Part shown: positions 45,262-54,959 of the stretch, piece by piece
Position numbering within the stretch: position 1 is the first letter of the stretch
Layout: the number at the start of each line of letters is the position of its first letter
DNA from: Mariniphaga sp041687255
GTDB taxonomy: Bacteria > Bacteroidota > Bacteroidia > Bacteroidales > Prolixibacteraceae
Assembly (NCBI GenBank): GCA_041687255.1
Contig: JAWLCL010000020.1
Coordinates: 4,877-68,876, forward strand
DNA: 64,000 nucleotides
Direction of reading: 5' to 3'
Notes under the pieces: model-generated
Databases searched by the model: none
Seen by the model: only the letters and a program-made list of their open reading frames with translations
Told to the model about the DNA's origin: nothing
Translations under genes and position numbers: made by a program

Positions 45262-46848
45262 TTACTGTCTCCTGTTTTCAATGTGCTCAAGATATTCGTT
45301 CAGGTATTTTTGTGTCAGCTCATCGCTGTCGCCGTAATACTCGCGCAGTTCTTCAAGTCTTTCATGAAGCATTTTCCGAACGTTGGCATACTCCGGATCA
45401 TCATAAACACTGTTCATTTCACTCGGGTCTACATCCAGATCATACAACTCCCATTCATCGATATCGTAATAAAAATGTATCAGCTTGTAACGTTCGGTGG
45501 CTATACCGTAATGTCTTTTTACCATATGCTCTGCAGGATATTCGTAGTAGGTGTAATATACGGCATCGCGCCACTGGGTAGTGTCGTTGGCCATAAGTCC
45601 CCTAAGCGATACACCTTGCATGTCATCCGGAATTTCCACATCTGCATAGTCCAAAAGGGTAGGGGCGAAGTCGAGGTTTTGTACCAGTTTGTCGATAACA
45701 GTTCCTGCACTTATTTCCCTTGGGTATCGCACCAGCAGGGGAGTACGGAATGACTCCTCATACATGAACCGCTTGTCGAACCATCCATGTTCACCCAGGT
45801 AAAATCCCTGGTCGGAAGTATAAACTACAATTGTATTTCCTGATAGTCCTTCTTCATCGAGGTAATCGAGTACCTGCCCCACACCATCATCAACCGATTT
45901 AATTGTGCGCAGGTAATCTTTTATGTAACGGTTGTATTTCCAGTGGGCAAGATCTTTACCCTCAGGCATATCATTAAGCAGTTGCCGGTTTTCCTCTTCG
46001 TAAGCGTCCATCCAGTTCTCAAGCTGTTCAGGTGTCAGCCTTTCAAGTTGATTCATAAATCCGGTACTATCACCATTCGGATCCACAATGAGCTTAAAAT
46101 CGTGGCCCCACCTCATATGCTCAGCAATTTCCATTTCCTGTTCCTTTGCAGCTCTTCCGCGGCCTTCATAATTGTCATCAAAGTTTAGCGGCGGTGCAAA
46201 ATTATCATGGTCATACAGGTTCAGGTACTTTGGTGCCGGTTTCCAGTTCCGGTGCGGTGCCTTATGGTGATACAGCAGGCAAAACGGTTTGTTGGGATCG
46301 CGTTTATTTTTTAACCAGTCGAGAGTGGCCTCTGTAATTATTTCAGTTGTGTACCCTTCAACATTTATCCGCTCCCCGTTCACCAAAAAGTCGGGGTTGT
46401 AATAATGCCCCTGACCGGGCAACACCATGCTGTAATCGAAGCCCTGAGGGGTACCATCAAGGTGTATCTTACCTATCATTGCGGTTTGATAACCGTTTGC
46501 CTGCAGAATTTTTGGGAAGTTATTCTGATCCCAGTCAAAGGGTTGAATGTTGTCAACTTTGCCGTTGATAAAGCTGTGTTTGCCGGTAAGCAATACTGCC
46601 CGGCTTGGTGCACAAATTGAATTCGTTACTGTGGCACGTGAAAAAATGGCACCTTCTTCAGCAATTCTGTCGATGTTGGGAGTTTCGTTCAAGCCGTAAC
46701 CATAGGCGCTGATGGCCTGGTAGGCATGATCATCACTCATGATAAACAGGATATTGGGATGTTCGGCTTCCGGTTCTTTTAAATTGCAGCTGAACAGACC
46801 CATTCCGGCAGTGAAAAGAGCTAAGGATTTGACTAGTTGGATATTCAT
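45262..46848 (-). CDS. Formylglycine-dependent sulfatase, mucin-desulfating/GlcNAc-6-sulfatase-like
   Basis: This 528-residue lipoprotein (GLFSC, Cys21) has the metal motif MSDDHAYQAISAYG and CAPSR with Cys79, followed by VLLTGKHSFINGK. AMIGKIHLDGTPQGFD, YHHKAPHRNWKPAP, TSDQGFYLGEHGWFDKR and a C-terminal DLDVDPSEMNSVY segment match N-acetylglucosamine-6-sulfatase/iduronate-like bacterial sulfatases with the DDH signature. The next sulfatase gene upstream (46870) is closely similar along its length, so the pair is probably a tandem duplication, 21 bp apart. Confidence 0.93.
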   Translation of the reverse strand: MNIQLVKSLALFTAGMGLFSCNLKEPEAEHPNILFIMSDDHAYQAISAYGYGLNETPNIDRIAEEGAIFSRATVTNSICAPSRAVLLTGKHSFINGKVDNIQPFDWDQNNFPKILQANGYQTAMIGKIHLDGTPQGFDYSMVLPGQGHYYNPDFLVNGERINVEGYTTEIITEATLDWLKNKRDPNKPFCLLYHHKAPHRNWKPAPKYLNLYDHDNFAPPLNFDDNYEGRGRAAKEQEMEIAEHMRWGHDFKLIVDPNGDSTGFMNQLERLTPEQLENWMDAYEEENRQLLNDMPEGKDLAHWKYNRYIKDYLRTIKSVDDGVGQVLDYLDEEGLSGNTIVVYTSDQGFYLGEHGWFDKRFMYEESFRTPLLVRYPREISAGTVIDKLVQNLDFAPTLLDYADVEIPDDMQGVSLRGLMANDTTQWRDAVYYTYYEYPAEHMVKRHYGIATERYKLIHFYYDIDEWELYDLDVDPSEMNSVYDDPEYANVRKMLHERLEELREYYGDSDELTQKYLNEYLEHIENRRQ

Positions 46849-46869
46849 AACATATGATTCTCTAAATGA

Positions 46870-48423
46870 TTACCTGTGATATTTTGAGGTGGCTTCAAGT
46901 TTTACGGTATCGCCCACGGCAATGCGTTCCCTTTTCAGCCGTTCCTCCATAGCTTTAACAACATCGGAGTATTCAGGGTTTAAATATTGATTTGTCATTT
47001 CGTCAGGATCGTTTTTCAAATCAAAAAGTTCCCACTCGTCAGTAGCATAGAAATGAATGAGTTTATACCTGTCGCTGCGAATTCCGTAATGGGGCTGAAC
47101 CATGTGCCAGTCGGGCCATGCATAGTAATGATAGTAGGCTACATCCCGCCAGTTTTCCGGTTTTTCGTTTTTCAGAAAAGGCACAATGCTTTTTCCTTGA
47201 ATGTCATCGGGAATGGAGATATTTGCCAGGTCCAGAAAAGTAGCGGCATAATCAATATTCTGAATGATGGCATTGTTTTTTGAGGCTGCGGGAGTAACAT
47301 CGGGCCATCGAATAATCAGGGGCATGCGTAATGATTCCTCATACATCCAGCGTTTATCGTACCAGCCGTGGTCGCCAAGGTAAAAACCCTGGTCGGAAGA
47401 GTAAACTACAATGGTGTTTTCTGCCAGACCCGATTCATCCAGGTATTGCAGCATACGACCAATTTCCTTATCCATTGAGGTTACCGACCGCAGGTAATCT
47501 TTTACATAGCGCTGGTATTTCCATTCGGCAAGTTGCTCCCCTTCAAGATAGGCCTCCTTAAAAACATTATTTTCCTTCTCATATGCTTCAATGAAAATTG
47601 CCAGCTGTTCTTCGTTGAGGTATCCGGGAGGGGTTAGCTTCAAATCCTGTTCATTCATATGATTGGCAATTTCCATCTCCTGTTCTTTCAACGCTGAACT
47701 GCGGGTACTGTAATCGTCGTAAAAATTGGAAGGAAGGGGCAGGTCTATATCTTTATACATATCATACTCATCGGGACCCGGCACCCATTCGCGATGAGGT
47801 GTTTTATGGGAATAGGCAAGGAAGAACGGTTTACCTTCATCGCGTTGCGATTTGAGCCATTGGATGGCCCTGTCGGTAATTATAGTGGCTGTGTGGCCGG
47901 TTACTTTCTCCTGTCCCTCAGGTGTTCCTATGATAGGATTGTAATAACTGCCCTGCTGACCCGGATTGTCAAGTATCTGCCAGTGGTCGAATCCGGCGGG
48001 TTCTACGAAAAGATGCCATTTCCCTATCCACGCAGTTTCATAGCCCCCCTTCTGCAAGAGCTTAGGGAATGTTTGCTGTGCATTATTGAAAATGGTGTCA
48101 TTGTTAAGCATGCCATTCATATGACTGTGCTTGCCCGTTAAAATCGTTGCCCGGCTTGGACCGCAAATTGAATTGCCGCAAAAAACATTGGTAAAAAGCA
48201 TACCCTCCTGAGCAAGCCGGTCGAGTGAAGGCGTCTGCACAAATTTATGCAAGTCAGGATTGTTGTGCTTTGGTCCATAGGCACTAATGGCATGAGTTGC
48301 ATGATCGTCACTGAAAACAAACAATATGTTGGGGCGCTGTGGTTTTTCATCTTCAGGAGTACAACCAATTACGGCCGTTCCTGCAACAAAAAGAGCAAGC
48401 GATTTGGTAAGAATCCGGTTCAT
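46870..48423 (-). CDS. Formylglycine-dependent sulfatase, paralogue of the 45262 gene
   Basis: This 517-residue lipoprotein (AVIGC, Cys21) has FSDDHATHAISAYG, a 10-residue insertion relative to its neighbour, then CGPSR (Cys87) with Gly at position 2 and ILTGKHSHMNGM. Shared blocks with the next gene include KTPHREWVPGP, AEWKYQRYVKDYLRS and SSDQGFYLGDHGWYDKRWMYEESLRMPL. The two probably arose by duplication and may now act on different positions or neighbouring sugars. It is preceded by a 261-bp gap and the GH109-like gene. Confidence 0.93.
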   Translation of the reverse strand: MNRILTKSLALFVAGTAVIGCTPEDEKPQRPNILFVFSDDHATHAISAYGPKHNNPDLHKFVQTPSLDRLAQEGMLFTNVFCGNSICGPSRATILTGKHSHMNGMLNNDTIFNNAQQTFPKLLQKGGYETAWIGKWHLFVEPAGFDHWQILDNPGQQGSYYNPIIGTPEGQEKVTGHTATIITDRAIQWLKSQRDEGKPFFLAYSHKTPHREWVPGPDEYDMYKDIDLPLPSNFYDDYSTRSSALKEQEMEIANHMNEQDLKLTPPGYLNEEQLAIFIEAYEKENNVFKEAYLEGEQLAEWKYQRYVKDYLRSVTSMDKEIGRMLQYLDESGLAENTIVVYSSDQGFYLGDHGWYDKRWMYEESLRMPLIIRWPDVTPAASKNNAIIQNIDYAATFLDLANISIPDDIQGKSIVPFLKNEKPENWRDVAYYHYYAWPDWHMVQPHYGIRSDRYKLIHFYATDEWELFDLKNDPDEMTNQYLNPEYSDVVKAMEERLKRERIAVGDTVKLEATSKYHR

Positions 48424-48612
48424 ATTTCTTTAAATTTTGAATGTAGCTATTGATTTCCTTACAATTTTACGAAAAAAAGCAAAAGGAAAATAATTTGTTT
48501 CATAATGGAGAAGTATTATCCACGCCTAATCAACTGAAGCTGATGCCATGATGTCTGTTAAATGGCAAAGTTTTCTGTGCATAGGGAGTGCATAATGTCG
48601 GGATTAAAAGAA

Positions 48613-48652
48613 AGGCCGGAATTCAGATTGATTTTAATGCTGAACCCGGCCT
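48613..48652 (-). terminator. Terminator of the GH109-like gene
   Basis: AGGCCGG plus TTCAG (48613-48626) pair with CTGAA plus CCGGCCT (48640-48652). On the minus strand the stem is followed by TTTCTTTTAATCC. It lies 33 bp after the stop. Confidence 0.65.
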
Positions 48653-48684
48653 GGTTTAGTAAACTAAAGCAAGAGATTTTTTAT

Positions 48685-50127
48685 CTAGTCGATATTCAAT
48701 TGTTTTGAATCGCTGGTTTTGTTTATTACAACGTTTGTGGTGCCACCTCCTTTGAGAGTTAATTCAACCGGAGTATTGGTTTTCCATGCACCTCGGGTAA
48801 AATCAGGAACATCTACAGAGGAAGATCTGTTGTTAACCGATTCCCTGCTTAAAGGTATTACTGAACTCCACAGAGCTGCATCATAAACATCCATGTCAAG
48901 GGGAAGGCCATTCCTCAGACAATCAACCAGCCGCCAGTCCATCATGAAATCCATTCCGCCGTGTCCACCTACCTTGCGGGCCATTTCTCCAACACGCTTT
49001 ATAATTTCTGGAGTATATTTTTCTTCAAGTTCCTTCATCTCATCGTCATTTAACCAGCTGTGTCCTTTGGCTACTTTGGCCGGCGAAGGCCACTTCTGTG
49101 CAAAGGCTTTGGTACCGCTAACCATGTGAATCCGGGAATAAGGTCTGGGGCTGGTTACATCGTGCTGGACCATAATTGTCCGTCCTTTATTAGTGCGGAT
49201 TACTGTAGTGTTCATGTTTCCGCGGTAACTTTTACCCGCAAATTCTGTAAAGAAGTCATCTTCTGCAGCCAGTTCCTCTGCTTTTTTAGCCATTTGAAAA
49301 TCGGCCGACTGCATGGATGTCAGATATTCCATTTTATCTCCCCTGTTTATGTTCATTATCTGACAAATAGGTCCCAACCCATGCATTGGATATAAACTTC
49401 CCTGCTTCATGTTTTCGCGCAACCGCCACATGTCTGCATATCCGTTTTTGTTGAAATTAAGACTTAACAAATCATGAATATAAGCACCTTCACCATGAAT
49501 GATTTCTCCGAAATATCCCTGGCGGGCCATATTTAATGTCATCAATTCAAAGAAATCGTAGCAACAGTTTTCAAGCATTACACAATGCTTTTTTGTTCTT
49601 TCAGAGGTTTCAACCAGTTGCCATGCTTCATCCTGAGTAAGTGCGGCCGGTATTTCAGTTGCTGCATGTTTGCCGTTTTCCATTGCATAAATGGCCATCG
49701 GAGCATGATAAGCCCATGGTGTGGTGATGTAAATAAGGTCAATTTCCGGGTTCTCAACCATTTTTTTCCATGCATCCTCCGAGCCTGAATACGATTTGGC
49801 TTTTGGTAATCCCTGCTTTTCAAGAATCTTTTGTGCTTTTTCTACCCTGTCGTCATATTTATCGCACAGGGCAACTATCTCCACTCCTTCGATGTGTGAA
49901 TAGCGCTGGACAGCTCCCGGGCCACGCATTCCCAGACCAACAAAACCTACCCTTACCTTATCGAGTTTAGGGGCAGCATAGCCACTCATGTTAAAACGTT
50001 GTGAACCATAATTTGATGCCAATTTTGATTCACTTTTTTCTGCTCCGGTGCATGAAATTAACCCACTGCTCAATAACCCTGCACCCAATAGGCTATTTTT
50101 TAAAAAATCACGCCTGTTCGTACTCAT
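48685..50127 (-). CDS. GH109-like Gfo/Idh/MocA glycosidase with Tat lipoprotein signal
   Basis: This 480-residue protein starts with a twin-arginine motif (NRRDFLKNSLLGAG) and a lipobox-like LISC. The Rossmann motif VGFVGLGMRGPG and CDKYDDR bind NAD. YHAPMAIYAMENGKHAATEIP, ENCCYDF and YPMHGLGPICQIMNINRGD are the blocks of GH109, whose members hydrolyse alpha-GalNAc through an NAD-dependent oxidation-elimination mechanism. The Tat signal suits a protein exported with its cofactor. As the only glycosidase-like gene next to the sulfatases, it may remove a terminal sugar before or after desulfation. Other Gfo/Idh/MocA functions remain possible. Confidence 0.85.
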   Translation of the reverse strand: MSTNRRDFLKNSLLGAGLLSSGLISCTGAEKSESKLASNYGSQRFNMSGYAAPKLDKVRVGFVGLGMRGPGAVQRYSHIEGVEIVALCDKYDDRVEKAQKILEKQGLPKAKSYSGSEDAWKKMVENPEIDLIYITTPWAYHAPMAIYAMENGKHAATEIPAALTQDEAWQLVETSERTKKHCVMLENCCYDFFELMTLNMARQGYFGEIIHGEGAYIHDLLSLNFNKNGYADMWRLRENMKQGSLYPMHGLGPICQIMNINRGDKMEYLTSMQSADFQMAKKAEELAAEDDFFTEFAGKSYRGNMNTTVIRTNKGRTIMVQHDVTSPRPYSRIHMVSGTKAFAQKWPSPAKVAKGHSWLNDDEMKELEEKYTPEIIKRVGEMARKVGGHGGMDFMMDWRLVDCLRNGLPLDMDVYDAALWSSVIPLSRESVNNRSSSVDVPDFTRGAWKTNTPVELTLKGGGTTNVVINKTSDSKQLNID

Positions 50128-50335
50128 ATTTGAAATGAATTTTTGTTAATCGATGCTTTTTGATTCGTAGGGCAAGATGTGCTTTTTTTAAGTATCTGAT
50201 CTGGAATAGTTATTCATGCTGCAGCAAAAAAAAGAGAAATTGCCGTGCATATCATTCACTGGGTGGTAAAAATCATTCATAAAGTGCATATTACTTGTTA
50301 AATTAAATAATCATAGGAAAACTTGCTGAAATTTT

Positions 50336-50343
50336 TAGTTTTG
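50336..50343 (+). promoter_or_regulatory. -7 box TAGTTTTG of the hybrid regulator gene
   Basis: TAGTTTTG is an exact match to TAnnTTTG, 29 bp before the GTG start at 50373. No clean TTTG is present at the -33 position. Confidence 0.5.
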
Positions 50344-50372
50344 CATTGTAATAATTCAGGCAAGGTTTATCT

Positions 50373-53300
50373 GTGAAGAAATACTTTTTGATTTTAGTAG
50401 TACTGCTTTATAGCAGCATGTGTTTTGGGGGGAATTACAGTTTTTCACATCTTACTATAAAAGATGGTTTGTCGCAATCGACTATTAAATCTATTTACCA
50501 GGATTCCAAAGGTTTCTTATGGTTGGGGTCCGCCGATGGGTTGAATAAATACGATGGATACAAATTTACTGTATACAGAAATGATCCTTATGATGCATCT
50601 TCAATTGCAGGAAATGATATATCATGTATATACGAAAACCCTTCCGACTCAATCCTGTGGATTGGAACTCAAAGCAGCGGTTTAAGCATGTATAACCGAA
50701 AAGATGATACCTTTTATCGCATTACTGAAGGATATACAGAAAAAGATTTACCTTCCAACAAGATAAACGCCTTGAAAAAAGCACCTGATGGCAAATTGTG
50801 GATTGCCACTTCAGGAGGTGGAATATTTTGGTATAATGCTGTTGACTCTGCTTTCATGCAACCTGATTACTCAAAACAGGCTGAGTTTAGAAATGTGCTT
50901 TCTTTCGATGTAGATGAGGAAGGCATAATCTGGCTGGGTACCGATACCGGATTATACAGGTACGATACAACTTCAGATGCTCCACCGGAAAAAATCAGTC
51001 TTAGAAAGTCACCATCGGTGCGCATCCAGTCTCTTGTGATTGACCGGATGGGATATATCTGGTTAGGTACTCAAGGCAGAGGACTAATCCGTTACCGGCC
51101 AGACACCGGTGAGATTATAAATTATACTCATAATCCATCAGATGAATATTCTGTGGCTTCAAATAACGTAAGGTGTATTTTGCAAAGACAAGATGGTTCC
51201 ATATGGATTGGTACCGAAAACGGCTTGTGCCTTTTTAACTTTAGGGAGAATAATTTCAGGACCTTTAGCAACAATCCTGTGGATCCAGAATCAATGAATG
51301 ATAACTCTGTTTTTTCAATATTTGAAGATAATTCCGGTACTTTATGGGTAGGAACTTATTTTGGTGGAATCAGCAAATTGTATCCTGATGAATCACGATT
51401 TAATAAGTACTCTAACTTTCATAAAACTTTCAATCTTAACCGGGCAGTAAACCATATAACGGGGTTGTACAAGGATTTGGATGAAGTTTTATGGGCTGCA
51501 ACTTTAAAAGGGTTACTGGCTTTTCCTGAGAGCCATTTTGAGGAATCGGCAAATAATCAGGAAATGGAAATGCATTTTATGAATGTTCCCCAAAGATGTG
51601 TTTTTGGTGATTCCTATAATAATCTGTATGTGGCAAATGACTCAGGGCTATATATACGCAGACCGACAAATGCAAAATTTGAATTGCTCAAACCCGAAAA
51701 CATGGAGCTTAATGCGGTCGTGCAAAATGTTATGAACGGATTTGAGGATTCTAAACGAAACGTCTGGTTCTTAACCTCAGCCGGATTAATAGGTTACAAC
51801 CCGAAAACTAATGTGGCAGAATTGAGGAATCCACGAAATGAAAACGGAGGAACAAATCCTAAATATTTTATATCAGGAATTGAGGCTGCTAATGGTAAAC
51901 TATGGATTGGTACCATTGATGGGGAGCTTTACCGTTACGACCGGTACATCTACCAGTTCGAAAAAATCCTGCCTTCAGATGACAGTGCCGGCATAAGTAC
52001 ATTTAACAGGATTTTTTCAATTTGCGAACAGGTGCCTGGGATCATTTGGTTTGGGACCAATAACGGTCTTTATCGGTATAATGAAAAAGAGCATAAACTT
52101 AAACGGTTTATGGATTCCGATGGATTATCAAATAATGTAGTCTATTCAGTCGTGGCTGACAGTAAAAATCAATTATGGTGTTCAACCAATATGGGTGTTT
52201 CAGTCTTTCAGCCTGATTCCGGCACTTTTATAAATTATACATGGGAAGACGGGCTGCAGAGCAATGAATTCAACCAGAATGCCTATTTTAAATCAAAGAA
52301 AGGGATCATCTGTTTTGGTGGAATTGACGGATTCAATATCATCGACCCTGAAAGAATTAATCCCAATCAGTTTATCCCTCCCATTTACATTTCCGGCCTT
52401 ACCATTAATCATGAAGAAATTACTCCTGCTACTCATCCGGAAATTCTTACATACGATATAAGTGAGACAGAGGAGATTGTTTTAAACCATAAACAGTCGG
52501 TTTTCTCATTTGAATTTACGGCCTTGAATTATATACACCCGCAGAAGAACAGGTACAGGTATAAACTTGCTGGCTATGATGCTGATTGGATAGAGGAACA
52601 AAATGAAAGAACGGCTGGTTATACCAACCTGAACCCGGGACAATATACTTTCATGGTTCAGGGAGCAAACAACAGTGGGATATGGAACGAACAGCCTGCA
52701 AGCATCAAAGTTACTGTTCTTCCTCCTTTCTGGCTTACTGCATGGTTCAAAATCCTGATGTTGGTTTTATTTCTGCTGGGAATTTATTTTGCCTTCTATT
52801 TGCGAATACGTACCATGCGCATACAGACTTCCCATCTCCGCTCATTGGTGGCTGAAAAAACTGCAGCCCTTCAGAAAACCAATGAACAAGTAGAACTTAA
52901 AAACCGGGAACTGTCAGGGGTAAATAAGCAATTAAAACAGCGGAACCGGGAAATTGAAGAAACAAACCAGCAGTTAAACGAACAAAATGAACACATTCTC
53001 AGTCAGCGTGATAAATTATTGGAACTTTCGGAGCAACTAAAACAAGTTACTCAGGCTAAAATCAATTTTTTTACCCACATATCACATGAATTTCGGACTC
53101 CGCTTACCCTTATTATGGGCCCACTGAGCCAGCTTTCGGCCAATATTGAAACTGTTGGACGGGATGAAATAGGCAGAAAAATGAAGATTGTACATGCAAA
53201 TGCCACACGTTTGCTGATGCTGATAAATCAGCTGCTCGATTTTCGGAAAATAGAATCCGGCAACATGCAACTTTTTACCGGTCGGAAAGATATGGTTAGG

Positions 53301-54641
53301 TTTGTTGATCAGATAGTTGGTTTGTTTAGCGATATGGCGCAGCGTAAGCAAATTAATTTAGTCTTTGATGCTGCATTGCCTGAAATTGAAATGTGTTTTG
53401 ATGCCGATAAAATGGAAAAAGTAATTTTTAATCTGCTTTCCAATGCATTTAAACATACTCCTGAAAAAGGTATGGTGAAAGTTTCCCTTGATGTCAGTTC
53501 GGAACAGGAGGAAATGAAACAGGTTCAAATTGCCGTGAGCGACTCAGGTCCCGGTATTTCAAATGAATTCTTGCCGTTTGTGTTTAATGATTTTTGGCAG
53601 GACAATGGCGGAGAAAATAAATTTCCGGAAGGAAGTGGCATCGGACTGGCCCTGGTGAAGAAATATACCGAACTGCACAACGGAAATGTTGTTGCTGAAA
53701 GTACCCCGGGTGAAGGTGCCTGTTTTAAGGTTATAATTCCTTGGAAAACAGAATGCAATGAGGAAATGACACAGGAAAATACCTTTCTTGAACAAATATG
53801 CAGTGATGAAAACAGTATTTTAACAGGAATGGATGATTATTCTTCGGCTGATTCAGAAAATATAGTAACAGGGGAGGAGTATAATTTTCCTTTGGTGCTT
53901 GTTGTTGAAGATGATGAAAGCATCCGTTCCTATTTGAAGGAAATTTTGTTGGAAAGTTTTCGTGTATTGGTTACCGACACCGTTGAGGAGGGGCTGAAGT
54001 TAGTATCTGCACAATTACCCAATCTGATAATAAGTGATGTTTTATTGCCCGATTCTTCGGGTTTTGATTTGTGCCAAAGGGTAAAGGGAGATTTTAAAAC
54101 CTGTCATATACCTGTAGTTTTGCTTACGGCTCTTTCAAATTATGAAAATCATTTATCCGGCATAAAATGTGGCGCTGATGCTTTTATCACTAAACCTTTC
54201 GATGTGCAGCAATTATTACTTACTGTGGGAAACTTAATTAACCAAAGAAAAAAATTGCAGGCAAAATTTATGAGGGAAGGTGAACCTGTTGAAGACATAT
54301 ACAGTTCCAAACCCGAAGAACAGGAATTCCTCAATAAGGTAATTGCCGAAGTTGAAAAGAATCTGAACAACACTGCGTTTGATGTGGAGCAATTGTGTCG
54401 TTCCATCGGGTTAAGCCAACCGCAAACTTATCGGAAAATAAAGGCGCTGACCGATCTTTCCATTTCGGAATTCATGCGCAATATCAGGCTGAAAAAGGCA
54501 GCACGAATGCTTGCTTCAGGTAGTAAATCAATTAGTGAGGTGGCTTATGAAGTGGGTTTTAACGATCCGAATTATTTCTCAAAATGTTTTGTAAAGGTTT
54601 TTGGAAAAACTCCAACAACTTATATGAAGCTTAAAAGGTAG
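50373..54641 (+). CDS. Hybrid two-component system regulator (HTCS)
   Basis: This 1422-residue protein starts with GTG and has a signal peptide (about 1-20). The periplasmic part is two seven-bladed Reg_prop propellers (IYQDSKGFLWLGSADGLNKYDG and repeated LWIGT motifs) followed by a Y_Y_Y domain to about 780. One membrane helix (about 788-808), a coiled coil, HisKA with His905 (ISHEFRTPL), HATPase with LLSNAFKHTP and GSGIGLALVKKY, a receiver with Asp1222 (IISDVLLPD) and an AraC-type HTH (about 1325-1420) complete the HTCS layout. It senses an oligosaccharide in the periplasm and activates PUL operons directly. Flanked by the sulfatase/GH109 units and the SusCD operon, it probably controls both. 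Specificity cannot be inferred. Confidence 0.96.
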   Translation: MKKYFLILVVLLYSSMCFGGNYSFSHLTIKDGLSQSTIKSIYQDSKGFLWLGSADGLNKYDGYKFTVYRNDPYDASSIAGNDISCIYENPSDSILWIGTQSSGLSMYNRKDDTFYRITEGYTEKDLPSNKINALKKAPDGKLWIATSGGGIFWYNAVDSAFMQPDYSKQAEFRNVLSFDVDEEGIIWLGTDTGLYRYDTTSDAPPEKISLRKSPSVRIQSLVIDRMGYIWLGTQGRGLIRYRPDTGEIINYTHNPSDEYSVASNNVRCILQRQDGSIWIGTENGLCLFNFRENNFRTFSNNPVDPESMNDNSVFSIFEDNSGTLWVGTYFGGISKLYPDESRFNKYSNFHKTFNLNRAVNHITGLYKDLDEVLWAATLKGLLAFPESHFEESANNQEMEMHFMNVPQRCVFGDSYNNLYVANDSGLYIRRPTNAKFELLKPENMELNAVVQNVMNGFEDSKRNVWFLTSAGLIGYNPKTNVAELRNPRNENGGTNPKYFISGIEAANGKLWIGTIDGELYRYDRYIYQFEKILPSDDSAGISTFNRIFSICEQVPGIIWFGTNNGLYRYNEKEHKLKRFMDSDGLSNNVVYSVVADSKNQLWCSTNMGVSVFQPDSGTFINYTWEDGLQSNEFNQNAYFKSKKGIICFGGIDGFNIIDPERINPNQFIPPIYISGLTINHEEITPATHPEILTYDISETEEIVLNHKQSVFSFEFTALNYIHPQKNRYRYKLAGYDADWIEEQNERTAGYTNLNPGQYTFMVQGANNSGIWNEQPASIKVTVLPPFWLTAWFKILMLVLFLLGIYFAFYLRIRTMRIQTSHLRSLVAEKTAALQKTNEQVELKNRELSGVNKQLKQRNREIEETNQQLNEQNEHILSQRDKLLELSEQLKQVTQAKINFFTHISHEFRTPLTLIMGPLSQLSANIETVGRDEIGRKMKIVHANATRLLMLINQLLDFRKIESGNMQLFTGRKDMVRFVDQIVGLFSDMAQRKQINLVFDAALPEIEMCFDADKMEKVIFNLLSNAFKHTPEKGMVKVSLDVSSEQEEMKQVQIAVSDSGPGISNEFLPFVFNDFWQDNGGENKFPEGSGIGLALVKKYTELHNGNVVAESTPGEGACFKVIIPWKTECNEEMTQENTFLEQICSDENSILTGMDDYSSADSENIVTGEEYNFPLVLVVEDDESIRSYLKEILLESFRVLVTDTVEEGLKLVSAQLPNLIISDVLLPDSSGFDLCQRVKGDFKTCHIPVVLLTALSNYENHLSGIKCGADAFITKPFDVQQLLLTVGNLINQRKKLQAKFMREGEPVEDIYSSKPEEQEFLNKVIAEVEKNLNNTAFDVEQLCRSIGLSQPQTYRKIKALTDLSISEFMRNIRLKKAARMLASGSKSISEVAYEVGFNDPNYFSKCFVKVFGKTPTTYMKLKR

Positions 54642-54901
54642 GCCTTACTGTTGGTTGTTCAATACAGGAAATTTTTTGAATTTCTTGTAATTCAGCAGGG
54701 TAAATTAATTCTTCTGCAGAAATTGTCTTCAATTATGTAGCCTTAAAAAAAAGATGGGTATTGTATCGTTGGAAAACTGTTAAAGCCTGCCGGCTTACAT
54801 TATGTATTTGATTTTGCAAAAGTTAAATTTAACTTCTTGTAATTCCTGTTATTCATTTGAAGTTTATAGAGGCCTGCTTCCTGTCAGTAATATGTAAAAA
54901 A
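54642..54901. other. Intergenic gap between HTCS and SusD genes
   Basis: AT-rich sequence between convergent genes with no ORF or repeat that I can support before the terminator hairpin. Confidence 0.5.
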
Positions 54902-54930
54902 AAAGACGGGAGCGTTAATCTCCCGTCTTT
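54902..54930 (-). terminator. Terminator of the SusC/SusD operon
   Basis: AAAGACGGGAG (54902-54912) and CTCCCGTCTTT (54920-54930) form a perfect 11-bp stem. A run of As immediately left gives a T-tract on the minus strand, 30 bp after the SusD stop. Confidence 0.85.
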
Positions 54931-54959
54931 GATATATGAGTTTATCGGAAAATGAAATC

